Shown here: positions 15,970 to 24,027 of the stretch, piece after piece
How positions within the stretch are numbered: position 1 is the first letter of the stretch
Layout of the letters: each line of letters begins with the position of its first letter
From: Sphingomonadaceae bacterium
Lineage (GTDB): Bacteria > Pseudomonadota > Alphaproteobacteria > Sphingomonadales > Sphingomonadaceae
Direction of reading: 5' to 3'
Length of the DNA stretch: 64,000 bases
NCBI GenBank assembly: GCA_024236195.1
Contig: JACKKZ010000004.1
Coordinates: 310,001-374,000, forward strand
The notes under the pieces: model-generated
Databases searched by the model: none
What the model was told of the DNA's origin: nothing
The model's input: only the letters and a program-made list of their open reading frames with translations
Program-made: the position numbers and the translations under genes

Positions 15970-16446
15970 TCATTCTTCCGGCGCGTGCCAGTCGCCCGAC
16001 TTGCCGCCGCTCTTGGAGAGCAGCCGCACGGCTTCGATCACCATCGCCTTGTCCACCGCTTTGGCCATGTCGTAGATCGTGAGGAGCGCGATGGAGGCGG
16101 CTGTCATCGCTTCCATTTCCACCCCGGTCTTGCTGGTCAGGCTGGCGGTGGCGGTGGCGCGGATCGCGCGGTCCTCAAAGGTGAAGTCCACCGTGACGGC
16201 ATCGAGCGCGAGCGGGTGGCACAGCGGGATCAGTTCGCCGGTCTTCTTTGCCGCCATGATACCCGCAATCCGCGCGGCGGCGAGAACATCGCCCTTGGGC
16301 GCGTCGCCACTGCGGATCGCTTCCAGCGCTTCTGCCGACATGCGGATTCGCCCGGTGGCGATGGCTTTGCGTGCGGTTTCCGCCTTGCCCCCGACATCGA
16401 CCATGCGCGCTGCGCCCTGCTCGTCGAGATGGGTAAGTTTGCTCAT
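15970..16446 (-). CDS. moaC: Cyclic pyranopterin monophosphate synthase MoaC
   Basis: A 158-residue MoaC, which makes cyclic pyranopterin monophosphate, an early step of molybdenum cofactor synthesis. Family motifs are clear: MVDVGGKAET at the N-terminus, LIPLCHPL in the middle, and GVEMEAMTAASIALLTIYDM followed by KSGGKSGDW at the C-terminus. It is translationally linked to moeA downstream. moaA and other cofactor genes are not in the window. Confidence 0.96.
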   Translation of the reverse strand: MSKLTHLDEQGAARMVDVGGKAETARKAIATGRIRMSAEALEAIRSGDAPKGDVLAAARIAGIMAAKKTGELIPLCHPLALDAVTVDFTFEDRAIRATATASLTSKTGVEMEAMTAASIALLTIYDMAKAVDKAMVIEAVRLLSKSGGKSGDWHAPEE

Positions 16447-16631
16447 GTCAGCTGGCCGCTTGTTGGATTGTGGAACACATGGAACACAGTCCTAGAGCAG
16501 AAAAACAGCGGGGCCGGAAGGGGGGCTGGCTGGCGGGGCTGTCGTGGGGAGGAGCGCGCGGGCATGGGCCCTGTTTGGCAGGATTGAGGAGAGTAGGACA
16601 GACGGTTTAGAGCCGCAAATCACAACACCAT

Positions 16632-16720
16632 CACCGTCATCCCGGGCTTGACCCGGGATCCCGCTTCTTTTGCGCAGTTCCCGAAGTTCAGCGGGACCCC
16701 GGATCAAGTCCGGGGTGACG
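16632..16720. repeat. Paired REP-like palindromes
   Basis: Two 30-base arms (16635-16664 and 16691-16720) are inverted copies of each other at 26 of 30 positions, and each is itself palindromic (CCCGGGCTTGACCCGGG; CCCCGGATCAAGTCCGGGG). This unit, which read through gives peptides like DPGSSPG or PDLIRGP, is a familiar dispersed intergenic repeat of alphaproteobacteria. It may stabilise or terminate transcripts. Confidence 0.8.
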
Positions 16721-16757
16721 AATGAGAGGTAAGCGCCTGTGTCGGCGAACCCTGAAA

Positions 16758-16908
16758 CCCTCATCCAACTTCGGCTAGCGAACAGGTTCGCAAGCCTGCG
16801 TATCCTTCTCCCACCGGGAGAAGAAGGAAGGTCCAATATCCTTCTCCTCTGGGGAGAAGGATATGGAGGCTTGTGAGCGGAGCGAACTAGCCGGAGTTGG
16901 ATGAGGGG
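16758..16908. repeat. Composite palindromic element with two inner hairpins
   Basis: Outer arms of about 40 bases (16758-16797 and 16867-16908) are imperfect inverted copies sharing CCCTCATCCAACT, CGGCTAG and AAGCCT blocks. Inside are two hairpins: CTTCTCCC/GGGAGAAG (about 16805-16823) and a perfect 12-base stem ATATCCTTCTCC/GGAGAAGGATAT (16836-16864). The nested layout resembles a BIME or a small non-autonomous palindromic element. Confidence 0.75.
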
Positions 16909-16927
16909 CTACAACCCCTCGGCCCGC

Positions 16928-17809
16928 TCACATCCCGTCAACGCTCTTGCTCACGAGGATATTCACCGAAACCCGGCGGTTTTGCGCCTTGCCTGCTGCG
17001 GTGCTGTTGTCTGCTGCGGGGTCAGACTCCGCCATGCCGGTCGGCGTGAGCATACGCCACGGCTTCCAGCCGCATTTCTGCTGGAGGAAATTGACCACCC
17101 GGCCTGCGCGGCGTTCGCTGAGGATCTGGTTGTAATCCTCGTCGCCCACGGAATCGGTATAACCGACAACAAGCAACAGCGAATTGTCGGTGGCTTCTGC
17201 CTGGCGGGCAACGTCGCATAGATCGGCCTGGCCTGTCGGGGAGAGGTTCCATTTGCCCGTGTCGAAATAGACGTTCGTTGTGCCCTTGATATTGTATTGG
17301 TCGATATCAGCCATGCGGCTGCGCAGTGCCTCGGTCGCGGCGGTCTGCTCGGCAAAGCCTTGCTCGGTGCCGCTGCGGATCATGTTCGCGATCTTCAGGT
17401 CCTTGCCCTTGAGGTCGATGCGGCTGGCGATCAGCCCGTCTCCCCATTGCACGGTGCGCACGGTAACCGGCAAGCCATTGAGCAATGCTTCGCTGCCCAG
17501 CGAACTCCGCTTGAAGCCCAGCACGCCATTGCGCGAGCGGATATCGGTGGCTTCGCTGACCCCGATAATAGTGCTGGTGCCATCAGGGCTGTTGACCTTG
17601 ATCTTCTGGCCCTTGCGCGCGACGATAATCCCCTCGACCTCCGGGCCTTCAGGCAGGTCAGAAATGTCATCTGGCAACATGCCATTGACCGTCAGGAAGG
17701 CTTCGTCCGACGGGGAATAGCTTCCTTGGGCCGACAGGCTGGCTGACAGGGGGAGGCTCAACCCCGCCAGCAAGGCAAGGGCTGCGGCTTTTCCGTGCGC
17801 GATCTTCAT
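16928..17809 (-). CDS. OmpA-domain envelope protein
   Basis: A 293-residue exported protein. A signal peptide of about 27 residues ends in SASLSAQ, with no lipobox cysteine. The middle region (40-150) is beta-rich with no family I can name. The C-terminal OmpA/MotB-like peptidoglycan-binding domain (about 170-285) carries NVYFDTGKWNLSPTGQ, VVGYTDSVGDEDYNQILSERRA and a final QNRRVSVNI. In the middle domain VEGIIVARKGQKIKVNS resembles an RNA/OB-like beta motif. An SD-like GGAGTCGC precedes the ATG. It stands alone between trpC and the repeat spacer. Confidence 0.85.
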   Translation of the reverse strand: MKIAHGKAAALALLAGLSLPLSASLSAQGSYSPSDEAFLTVNGMLPDDISDLPEGPEVEGIIVARKGQKIKVNSPDGTSTIIGVSEATDIRSRNGVLGFKRSSLGSEALLNGLPVTVRTVQWGDGLIASRIDLKGKDLKIANMIRSGTEQGFAEQTAATEALRSRMADIDQYNIKGTTNVYFDTGKWNLSPTGQADLCDVARQAEATDNSLLLVVGYTDSVGDEDYNQILSERRAGRVVNFLQQKCGWKPWRMLTPTGMAESDPAADNSTAAGKAQNRRVSVNILVSKSVDGM

Positions 17810-18003
17810 GGTGCGACTCCTTCATTCGACCCGACTGGCCAGCGCGGCTGGCATGCCTGTTTTCGTGCATGCCCGACCTGTTGATTGAACACTGTCTGCC
17901 GGATTAATGCCAGCGATCAATAGGCCAAATATGTGGGCAGTGCGGTCTGCGAACGCGGTAAAGCGTTTATGGAGAGGCAACCGAAAGTGTGAGTGAACGG
18001 GCC

Positions 18004-18789
18004 TTAGCCTTCCAGCAGGCCCCTCGTAGCAGCCTCTACATCGGCCTGTCGCATGAGGCTTTCACCCACGAGGAAACAGCGCACACCGGCGGCGGAGAGG
18101 CGCTGGCAATCGGCGTGGCTGTTTATCCCGCTTTCGCCGACCAGCAGCGTGCCGGTGGGAGCAAGCGGAGCAAGGCGTTCGGTTGTCGCAAGGTTTGTGG
18201 TGAAGGTCTTGAGGTCCCGGTTGTTGACGCCGATCAGGCGCGATTGCAGGGCGGCGGCGCGTTCCATTTCTTCTTCATTGTGGACTTCGACCAGCACATC
18301 CATGCCGCGTTCCATGGCAGCGGCTTCGATTTCGGCCATTTGCGCGTCGTCCAGCGCGGCGACGATGATCAGGATCGCGTCGGCGCCGATTGAGCGAGCC
18401 TCAGCCACTTGCCAGGGATCGACCATGAAATCCTTGCGCAGCACGGGCAGGGCGCAGGCAGCGCGGGCTTCGATCAGGAAATCCTCATGCCCCTGGAAAT
18501 AGGGTGCATCGGTGAGGACCGAAAGGCAGGCGGCGCCGCCGCGCTCGTAATCGGCAGCATGGCTGGCGGGGTGGAAATCTTCGCGGATCAGGCCTTTGGA
18601 GGGCGAAGCTTTCTTGACTTCCGCAATCAGGCCGAAGCCGCTAGCGGCCTTCGCCTCCAGTGCCTTGCGGAAACCGCGCGGGGCGCTTTGGCCGCTAGCA
18701 CGGGCATCGAGGTCGGCCAGCGTCGCCAGCGCCTTGCGTGCAGCTACTTCCTCACGCTTGGTGGCGCAGATTTCATCGAGCTTGTTCAT
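18004..18789 (-). CDS. trpC: Indole-3-glycerol phosphate synthase
   Basis: TIM-barrel enzyme of 261 residues that converts the anthranilate-derived carboxyphenylaminodeoxyribulose phosphate to indole-3-glycerol phosphate in tryptophan synthesis. Signatures are AEVKKASPSKGLI (about 55-67) and LIGVNNRDLKTF. No TrpF domain is fused. It is on the same strand as trpD but separated from it by a 297-base repeat-bearing spacer, so transcription may be partly uncoupled. Confidence 0.96.
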   Translation of the reverse strand: MNKLDEICATKREEVAARKALATLADLDARASGQSAPRGFRKALEAKAASGFGLIAEVKKASPSKGLIREDFHPASHAADYERGGAACLSVLTDAPYFQGHEDFLIEARAACALPVLRKDFMVDPWQVAEARSIGADAILIIVAALDDAQMAEIEAAAMERGMDVLVEVHNEEEMERAAALQSRLIGVNNRDLKTFTTNLATTERLAPLAPTGTLLVGESGINSHADCQRLSAAGVRCFLVGESLMRQADVEAATRGLLEG

Positions 18790-19086
18790 GGAGTGAGGCC
18801 TATGGCGGATTTTGCGCCGGGTGCAAGGTTGAGGTGAAGCTTACGGCTTCGCCGGGTGGTTCACGCAGAGACAGCAGAGGAAAGGAGACCGCAGAGAGGA
18901 ATCACCGGCGGTAGCCGGCTTTCGAAACTGCGACCGTTCTGGAGGTGGGAACGATGAGGATAAAGATGCCTGCTGCCGCAGGCGGGACCTCTTCGTGTCT
19001 TCGTGTGAACCGAAAACCCGGCGAAGCCGTAACCTTCTCCGCGTCCTTCTTTACTCTGCGTTCTCTGCGAGAAACAAAAAGGAGCA
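18790..19086. other. Non-coding spacer between trpD and trpC
   Basis: Two hundred and ninety-seven bases without a gene. Most of it is the inverted repeat listed separately. No clear terminator or promoter can be picked out by eye. Confidence 0.6.
18841..19076. repeat. Inverted repeat inside the trp gene run
   Basis: TTACGGCTTCGCCGGGT...GGTTCAC at 18841-18863 is matched in inverted orientation at about 19003-19032, and CGCAGAGA-type sequence at about 18863-18883 is matched inverted at about 19051-19070. The purine-rich CGCAGAGAACGCAGAG and CTTCGTGTCTTCGTGTGA strings are familiar dispersed bacterial intergenic repeats. It separates trpD from trpC. Confidence 0.65.
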
Positions 19087-20079
19087 CTACTTAGCGAGTT
19101 CGATCCACCGTTCGAGCAGGCGCATCGCCGCGCCGCTATCCAGCGCTTCCTGCGCCTTCGCTGCGCCTTCTTCCCAGCCATCCGCCGCGCCCGCTACCAT
19201 CAGCGCAGCCGCCGCGTTAAACGCCACGGCGTCGCGATAGGGGCCGGGCATGCCTTCCAGCAGGGCCTTCAGCGCCTTGGCATTATGCGCCGGATCACCG
19301 CCACGGATCGCTTCGACCGGTGCATTCCGGAGCCCGGCCATGCTGGCATTGACGCGTTGCATTTCGAAGGTTGCTCCGCGCACATCAGCCACTTCATTGC
19401 CGCCCGCAAGGCTCAGCTCGTCCAGCCCTTCATCGCCGGAGACGATCAGTGTGCGTTCCGTGCCCAGCCGCGCGCGGGCGTCGGCATAGATCGGGACATA
19501 GGCGGGGCGGGCGATGCCGATCAGCTGCCGTTGCACCCCTGCGGGGTTGGACAGCGGGCCCATCAGGTTGAAGATCGTGCGCCGCCCCAGTTTCTTGCGG
19601 ATCGGCTGGATACGCCCCATCGCCGGGTGGTGGTTGGGCGCAAAAAGGAAGCAGATGCCAATCTCGTTCAGCGTCTTTTCCGCTGTCCGTCCGGCAGCCG
19701 CCATGTCGAGGCCGAGCACTTCCAGCGTATCCGCGACGCCCGAGAGTGAAGAAATCGCTCGATTGCCGTGCCGCGCAACGGGAATGCCGCAAGCCGCGAC
19801 AACCAGCCCGACGGCGGTCGAGACATTGAGCGTGTGGTGCCCGTCCCCGCCTGTGCCGCACACGTCGATGGCATTGGCAGGCCCATCAATCGGGATCATG
19901 CGCGCGCGCAGGGCCCGCGCGGCCCCGGCAATTTCCTCGGCGCTTTCGCTGCGGTCGGTGATCTCGATCAGGAAACGCGCGATTTCCTCTTCGCTGGTCT
20001 CACCATCGAGGATCCAGCCGAAGACTTCCTCTGCCTCGGCCTCGCTCAGATGCGGTTCTGCGGCGGGGAGAGTCTTCAT
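19087..20079 (-). CDS. trpD: Anthranilate phosphoribosyltransferase
   Basis: A 330-residue enzyme transferring phosphoribosyl from PRPP to anthranilate. Motifs are DVCGTGGDGHHTLNVST (PRPP binding), ARHGNRAISS, APNHHPAMGRI and FNLMGPLSNPA. The ATG at 20079 overlaps the trpG stop as ATGA, so this start is chosen over an upstream one nine codons earlier. It is coupled to trpG. Confidence 0.97.
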   Translation of the reverse strand: MKTLPAAEPHLSEAEAEEVFGWILDGETSEEEIARFLIEITDRSESAEEIAGAARALRARMIPIDGPANAIDVCGTGGDGHHTLNVSTAVGLVVAACGIPVARHGNRAISSLSGVADTLEVLGLDMAAAGRTAEKTLNEIGICFLFAPNHHPAMGRIQPIRKKLGRRTIFNLMGPLSNPAGVQRQLIGIARPAYVPIYADARARLGTERTLIVSGDEGLDELSLAGGNEVADVRGATFEMQRVNASMAGLRNAPVEAIRGGDPAHNAKALKALLEGMPGPYRDAVAFNAAAALMVAGAADGWEEGAAKAQEALDSGAAMRLLERWIELAK

Positions 20080-20660
20080 GCCAGCGCCTCCGGCTCCAGC
20101 CCGCAAATGCGCATGAAATTGGCAAGCAAATCGTGGCCGTGCTCGGTGGCGATGCTTTCCGGGTGGAACTGCACCCCGTGGATCGGCAGCTCGGCATGGC
20201 GGAAGCCCTGCACATGGTCGTCATCGCTGGTGGCGTTGACGATGAGGCAATCGGGAATGTCGGTCACGATCAGCGAGTGATAGCGGGTCGCGGTGAAGGG
20301 GCTGGGTACGCCCGCAAACAGCCCGCTGCCATCGTGGGAAACAGGGCTGGTCTTGCCGTGCATCAACCCGCCGCGCACCACCTTGCCGCCGAAATGCTGG
20401 CCAATCGACTGGTGGCCAAGGCACACGCCGAGCAGCGGCTTGCCGACGTCCGCACAGGCCGCCACGAGATCGAGGCTGATCCCCGCTTCATTGGGCGTGC
20501 AGGGCCCGGGCGAGATCAGGAAACCCTTCGCCCCGGTCGCCAGCGCCTCGGAAGCGGTCAGCGCATCATTGCGCTCCACCCGCACCTCCGCGCCCAGTTC
20601 CATCAGATAATGGACCAGATTGAAGGTGAAGCTGTCGTAATTGTCGATAACGAGGATCAT
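20076..20660 (-). CDS. trpG: Anthranilate synthase glutamine amidotransferase subunit
   Basis: Class I glutamine amidotransferase of 194 residues supplying ammonia to TrpE; related to PabA, and in many bacteria it serves both. The nucleophile lies in LLGVCLGHQSIG and the His-Glu pair in GVQFHPESI. The ATG at 20660 (MILVIDNYDSF) is the conserved family start; the frame is open upstream but not conserved there. It overlaps trpD by four bases. Confidence 0.96.
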   Translation of the reverse strand: MILVIDNYDSFTFNLVHYLMELGAEVRVERNDALTASEALATGAKGFLISPGPCTPNEAGISLDLVAACADVGKPLLGVCLGHQSIGQHFGGKVVRGGLMHGKTSPVSHDGSGLFAGVPSPFTATRYHSLIVTDIPDCLIVNATSDDDHVQGFRHAELPIHGVQFHPESIATEHGHDLLANFMRICGLEPEALA

Positions 20661-20691
20661 GGACGCGCCTTTGCCCTTTTCGCCGGTCCGA

Positions 20692-21648
20692 TCAAGCTTT
20701 GCCCGCCAATTCGTCCGTTGCGCGGACCAGAGCGTCCACAATGCCCGGCTCGCTGGCGCTGTGGCCAGCGTCGTGGACGATGCGCAGATCGGCTTCGGGC
20801 CATGCCTTTTTCAAGGCCCATGCCGCAGCGGGCGGAGTGCAAACATCGTGGCGGCCCTGAACGATAATGCCGGGAATAGCTTTCAGCCTGTGTGCATCGC
20901 GCAGCAATTGCGCCTCTTCCAGATAGAAGTCGTCGAGGAAGAATTTCGCGCAAATGCGGGCGAAGGGCACCGCCTTGGACGGATCGGCAAACTCGCTCAA
21001 CAGGCTTTCATCAGGCAACAGGGTTGCGACATTGCCTTCCCATAAAGACCATTCGCGCGCAGCGGCCAGGCGAGTGGCTTCATCATCGCTGGTCAGGCGG
21101 TTGTAATAGGCCTGCACCAGATCGCCGCGCTCTTCCTCGGGGATCAGTCCGGTAAAGGCGTCCCACTGTTCCGCCATGACCTCGCTCGCGCCGTAGCGAT
21201 AGAGCCAGTTCTTCTCTGTCTGGCGCGCAAGGAAAATGCCGCGCAGCACCAGTTCCGTGACGCGTTCAGGATATTTCTGCGCATAGGCAAGCGCGAGGGT
21301 CGATCCCCAACTGCCGCCGAAGGTCTGCCACGCCTCATGCCCGCACATTTCGCGCAGCCGCTCAATATCGTCGACGATGCGCCATGTGTCATTATGCTCG
21401 ATTTCAGCGAAGGGCGTGGACTGGCCGCAGCCGCGCTGGTCAAACAGCAGCACGTCATACAATTCCGGATCCCATTGGCGGCGATGCGATGGGCTCATCC
21501 CGCCACCCGGCCCGCCATGCAGGAAGACCGCCGGTTTCGCTCCAGGCGTGCCAACCCGTTCGTAATAAAGCGCATGGCCATCGCCGACATCCAGCATGCC
21601 GCTCGCATAGGGTTCGATTGGTGGATAAAGCGTCCTGCGGTCAGTCAT
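20692..21648 (-). CDS. pip: Prolyl aminopeptidase
   Basis: Alpha/beta hydrolase of 318 residues, peptidase family S33, releasing N-terminal proline. It has HGGPGGGMSP (oxyanion region), the nucleophile elbow GGSWGSTLALAYAQ, and a C-terminal GRHDVCTP...DAGHSA with the catalytic Asp and His. It lies in the trp run between the lipoprotein gene (4 bases) and trpG (31 bases). There is no obvious metabolic link to tryptophan synthesis. Confidence 0.94.
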   Translation of the reverse strand: MTDRRTLYPPIEPYASGMLDVGDGHALYYERVGTPGAKPAVFLHGGPGGGMSPSHRRQWDPELYDVLLFDQRGCGQSTPFAEIEHNDTWRIVDDIERLREMCGHEAWQTFGGSWGSTLALAYAQKYPERVTELVLRGIFLARQTEKNWLYRYGASEVMAEQWDAFTGLIPEEERGDLVQAYYNRLTSDDEATRLAAAREWSLWEGNVATLLPDESLLSEFADPSKAVPFARICAKFFLDDFYLEEAQLLRDAHRLKAIPGIIVQGRHDVCTPPAAAWALKKAWPEADLRIVHDAGHSASEPGIVDALVRATDELAGKA

Positions 21649-21652
21649 TCCG

Positions 21653-22495
21653 TCAGTCCTTTTCCGTCACGACAATCAAGGGGCCAAGCGGAGCCTTCGA
21701 ATCCAGCCGGTCGCTTGCCGGGTCCCACAGGGCGGAGACATTGCCGTCGAGGAAGAGCGCGTTGGGCGTCTTGAGCTCGTCGCGGAAATAGCGGGCGATC
21801 TTGCCGAAGCTGACCGGCTCTTCCGAAAGCACGAAATGCGCGCGGCCCTTTGTGTCCACACCCACGCCATTGCGGATCGCCTTGCTTGGCCCGTCATCGG
21901 TGATTTCGGGATGGAGCTTGCCGTCTATCACCAGCATCGGGCCGCTCTGCGTGCCGAATTGCGGGCGGTCGCCGACCTTGGCGAAGAAATCGTCTGAGGT
22001 GCGAATGCGCCAGCTGCCACCGCTGCCATAGAAGACGCCATTGGGCTTCAGGTGGAAATTGCCCGGCCCATCATTGCGGTTGAGCTCTTTCAGGCGCTGG
22101 CTCGATTCCACGTAATAGCCAATCGGCTTGCCTTCGCCATTGAACATCCCGCCATTCATCGCAAAGGCGACTGTGGTTTCCGGCGGGAGCGATGCTTTCA
22201 GCCCGCTAAAGCCGCGCCATGGTGCGCCGCCCTTGGGGCCGAGTTTCATGGCGATCTGGTGCTTGGCCGGATCAGCCACACAATGGGTAAGGACCGCGCC
22301 TTCAAAGGTCACGCGTTCACAAGCGCTCTCCGCTGCGGGAGAGGGCGTCGCGGTCGGTTCAGGCTCCGCCACCGGTTCATCTGCCTGCGCAACCTTGCCC
22401 GGCGGATCGAGTTCATAGCGTTGGACCGGCTGGCCTTCTGGCTGCGGATTGCAGGCTGTGATTGCCAGTGGCAGGAGCAAGACAAGCTTCTTCAC
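21653..22495 (-). CDS. Phosphodiester glycosidase-like (DUF2233) lipoprotein
   Basis: A 280-residue protein with a lipoprotein signal peptide (LPLAITAC, lipidated Cys15), a proline- and glutamate-rich linker, and a domain of about 220 residues resembling the NAGPA/DUF2233 phosphodiester glycosidase family (FAMNGGMFNGEGKPIGYYVE, GPMLVIDGKLHP, NALFLDGNVSALW). The substrate is unknown. It starts at GTG overlapping the trpE stop (GTGA), so it is translationally coupled to trpE. Confidence 0.8.
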   Translation of the reverse strand: MKKLVLLLPLAITACNPQPEGQPVQRYELDPPGKVAQADEPVAEPEPTATPSPAAESACERVTFEGAVLTHCVADPAKHQIAMKLGPKGGAPWRGFSGLKASLPPETTVAFAMNGGMFNGEGKPIGYYVESSQRLKELNRNDGPGNFHLKPNGVFYGSGGSWRIRTSDDFFAKVGDRPQFGTQSGPMLVIDGKLHPEITDDGPSKAIRNGVGVDTKGRAHFVLSEEPVSFGKIARYFRDELKTPNALFLDGNVSALWDPASDRLDSKAPLGPLIVVTEKD

Positions 22496-24027
22496 TGGCC
22501 GAACCCCGGTTCCTCAGCGATCCGTGCCGCTTCGCGGGCTGCTGCGATCAGCGCGCCCGCCTTGGCTTCGCATTCGCGCTGTTCATAGGCGGGGTCGCTG
22601 TCGGCGACGATCCCGGCGCCCGCCTGCACATTCATCACCCCGTCTTTCAGCACGGCGGTGCGCAGCACGATGCAGCTGTCCACTGATCCATCGGGGGCGA
22701 AATAGCCGACGCCGCCCGCGTATGGCCCGCGCGTTTCCGGTTCCAGCTCGGCAATGATCTCACAAGCGCGGATCTTGGGCGCGCCGCTGACCGTGCCTGC
22801 GGGGAAACCGGCGAACATCGCGTCCACCGCATCATGCGACGGGTCCAGCCGACCCACCACATTGGAGACGATGTGCATCACATGGCTGTAACGTTCGATG
22901 GTGAAACTGGCGGTGACTTCCACCGATCCGCGCGATGCCACCCGGCCTACATCATTGCGACCAAGGTCGAGTAGCATGAGGTGTTCTGCGCGTTCCTTCG
23001 CATCGGCAAGCAGGCTTTGCTCGGCAGCCTTGTCTTCCTCCGGCGTCGCGCCGCGCGGGCGGGTCCCGGCGATTGGGCGAATGGTGACTTCGCCATCACG
23101 CACCCGCACAAGGATTTCGGGCGAGGATCCGACCACCGCGAAACCGGGCAGGTCGAGCAAATAGAGGAAAGGCGAGGGGTTCACCCTCCGCAGAGCACGG
23201 TAAAGCGCCATGGGCGGCAGCGGGAAGGGGCAGGTAAAGCGTTGCGCCAGCACCACCTGGAAGATGTCGCCAGCCTCGATATAGTCCTTCGCGCGCAGGA
23301 CCATGTCGCGATATTGCCCGTCTGCCATGGTCGGGGTGAGCGCCATGTCCGGCAACTCCGCCACCGGGGCTTCGACCGGGGCTGCGCTGACCAATTGCCG
23401 CAGCGCATTGTCGATCCGATCGGCAGCGCGCTCCACCGCACGGTCCGGATCAGCACCTTCCGCCCAAAGCGGGGCGATGCAAAACAATTCGTCTGACAGC
23501 CCGTCAAACACCAGCACCAGGGTGGGGCGCACAAACAGCATGTCGGGCAGTTCATTGGGGCTTTGCGGGGCGCGGGGGAGCTTTTCCACCAGCCCGATAG
23601 TCTCATAGCCGAAATAGCCGACCAAACAGGCAAGGGCAGGAGGTAGCTCTGCGGGCACGTCGATCCGGCATGCCGCCGCCAATGCCCGCAATTCCTCCAG
23701 CGAGCCCCCTTCGCATGGTGCAAACGCATCGCTGTCCGTTTGCCAGGCGCGGTTGATCTCTGCGCTGTTGCCAGTGGCGCGGAAAACGAGGTCAGGGTCC
23801 AGCCCGAGCAAGCTGTAGCGCCCCCGAACTTCACCGCCTTCGACGGATTCGAGCAGGAAATCGCCGCGTTCAGCGGCGAACAATTTCAGCGCCGCGCCAA
23901 CCGGGGTCTGCGTGTCACACACCACCTTGCGCCAGACGAGCGTAGCCTCCCCGCGCGCCAGGGCTGCGCGGGCTGTTTCGGCATTCTCAAGCAGGAAACC
24001 AGACAGGGCGCGTTCCTCAGCTTTCAC
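22492..24027 (-). CDS. trpE: Anthranilate synthase component I
   Basis: A 511-residue chorismate-using enzyme, the first committed step to tryptophan. C-terminal chorismate-binding motifs are GSSPEILVR, IAGTRPRG, HLMLLDLGRNDVGRV and FPAGTVSGAPKIRA. N-terminal LLESVEGGEVRGRYS is the region that carries the feedback site in TrpE (LLES). No ATG fits; the GTG at 24027 (VKAEERALSG) overlaps the ppiD stop by 11 bases and is the likely start. The alternative of a start much further upstream would run inside ppiD in another frame. Confidence 0.94.
   Translation of the reverse strand: MKAEERALSGFLLENAETARAALARGEATLVWRKVVCDTQTPVGAALKLFAAERGDFLLESVEGGEVRGRYSLLGLDPDLVFRATGNSAEINRAWQTDSDAFAPCEGGSLEELRALAAACRIDVPAELPPALACLVGYFGYETIGLVEKLPRAPQSPNELPDMLFVRPTLVLVFDGLSDELFCIAPLWAEGADPDRAVERAADRIDNALRQLVSAAPVEAPVAELPDMALTPTMADGQYRDMVLRAKDYIEAGDIFQVVLAQRFTCPFPLPPMALYRALRRVNPSPFLYLLDLPGFAVVGSSPEILVRVRDGEVTIRPIAGTRPRGATPEEDKAAEQSLLADAKERAEHLMLLDLGRNDVGRVASRGSVEVTASFTIERYSHVMHIVSNVVGRLDPSHDAVDAMFAGFPAGTVSGAPKIRACEIIAELEPETRGPYAGGVGYFAPDGSVDSCIVLRTAVLKDGVMNVQAGAGIVADSDPAYEQRECEAKAGALIAAAREAARIAEEPGFGQ

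Larger units (their letters stand above)
16447..16927. other. Non-coding spacer filled by palindromic repeats
   Basis: About 480 bases between an OmpA-domain gene and moaC without a credible gene. The left part is G-rich with no recognised feature; the remainder holds the two inverted-repeat structures listed separately. A 114-codon open frame on the minus strand here is judged spurious because it mostly translates the repeats. Confidence 0.7.

Noticed and set aside
16492..16836. A 114-codon minus-strand open frame downstream of the OmpA-domain gene
   Set aside because: Much of its translation comes from the REP-like palindromes (PDLIRGP and GIPGQARDDG strings); no ribosome binding site or conserved domain.
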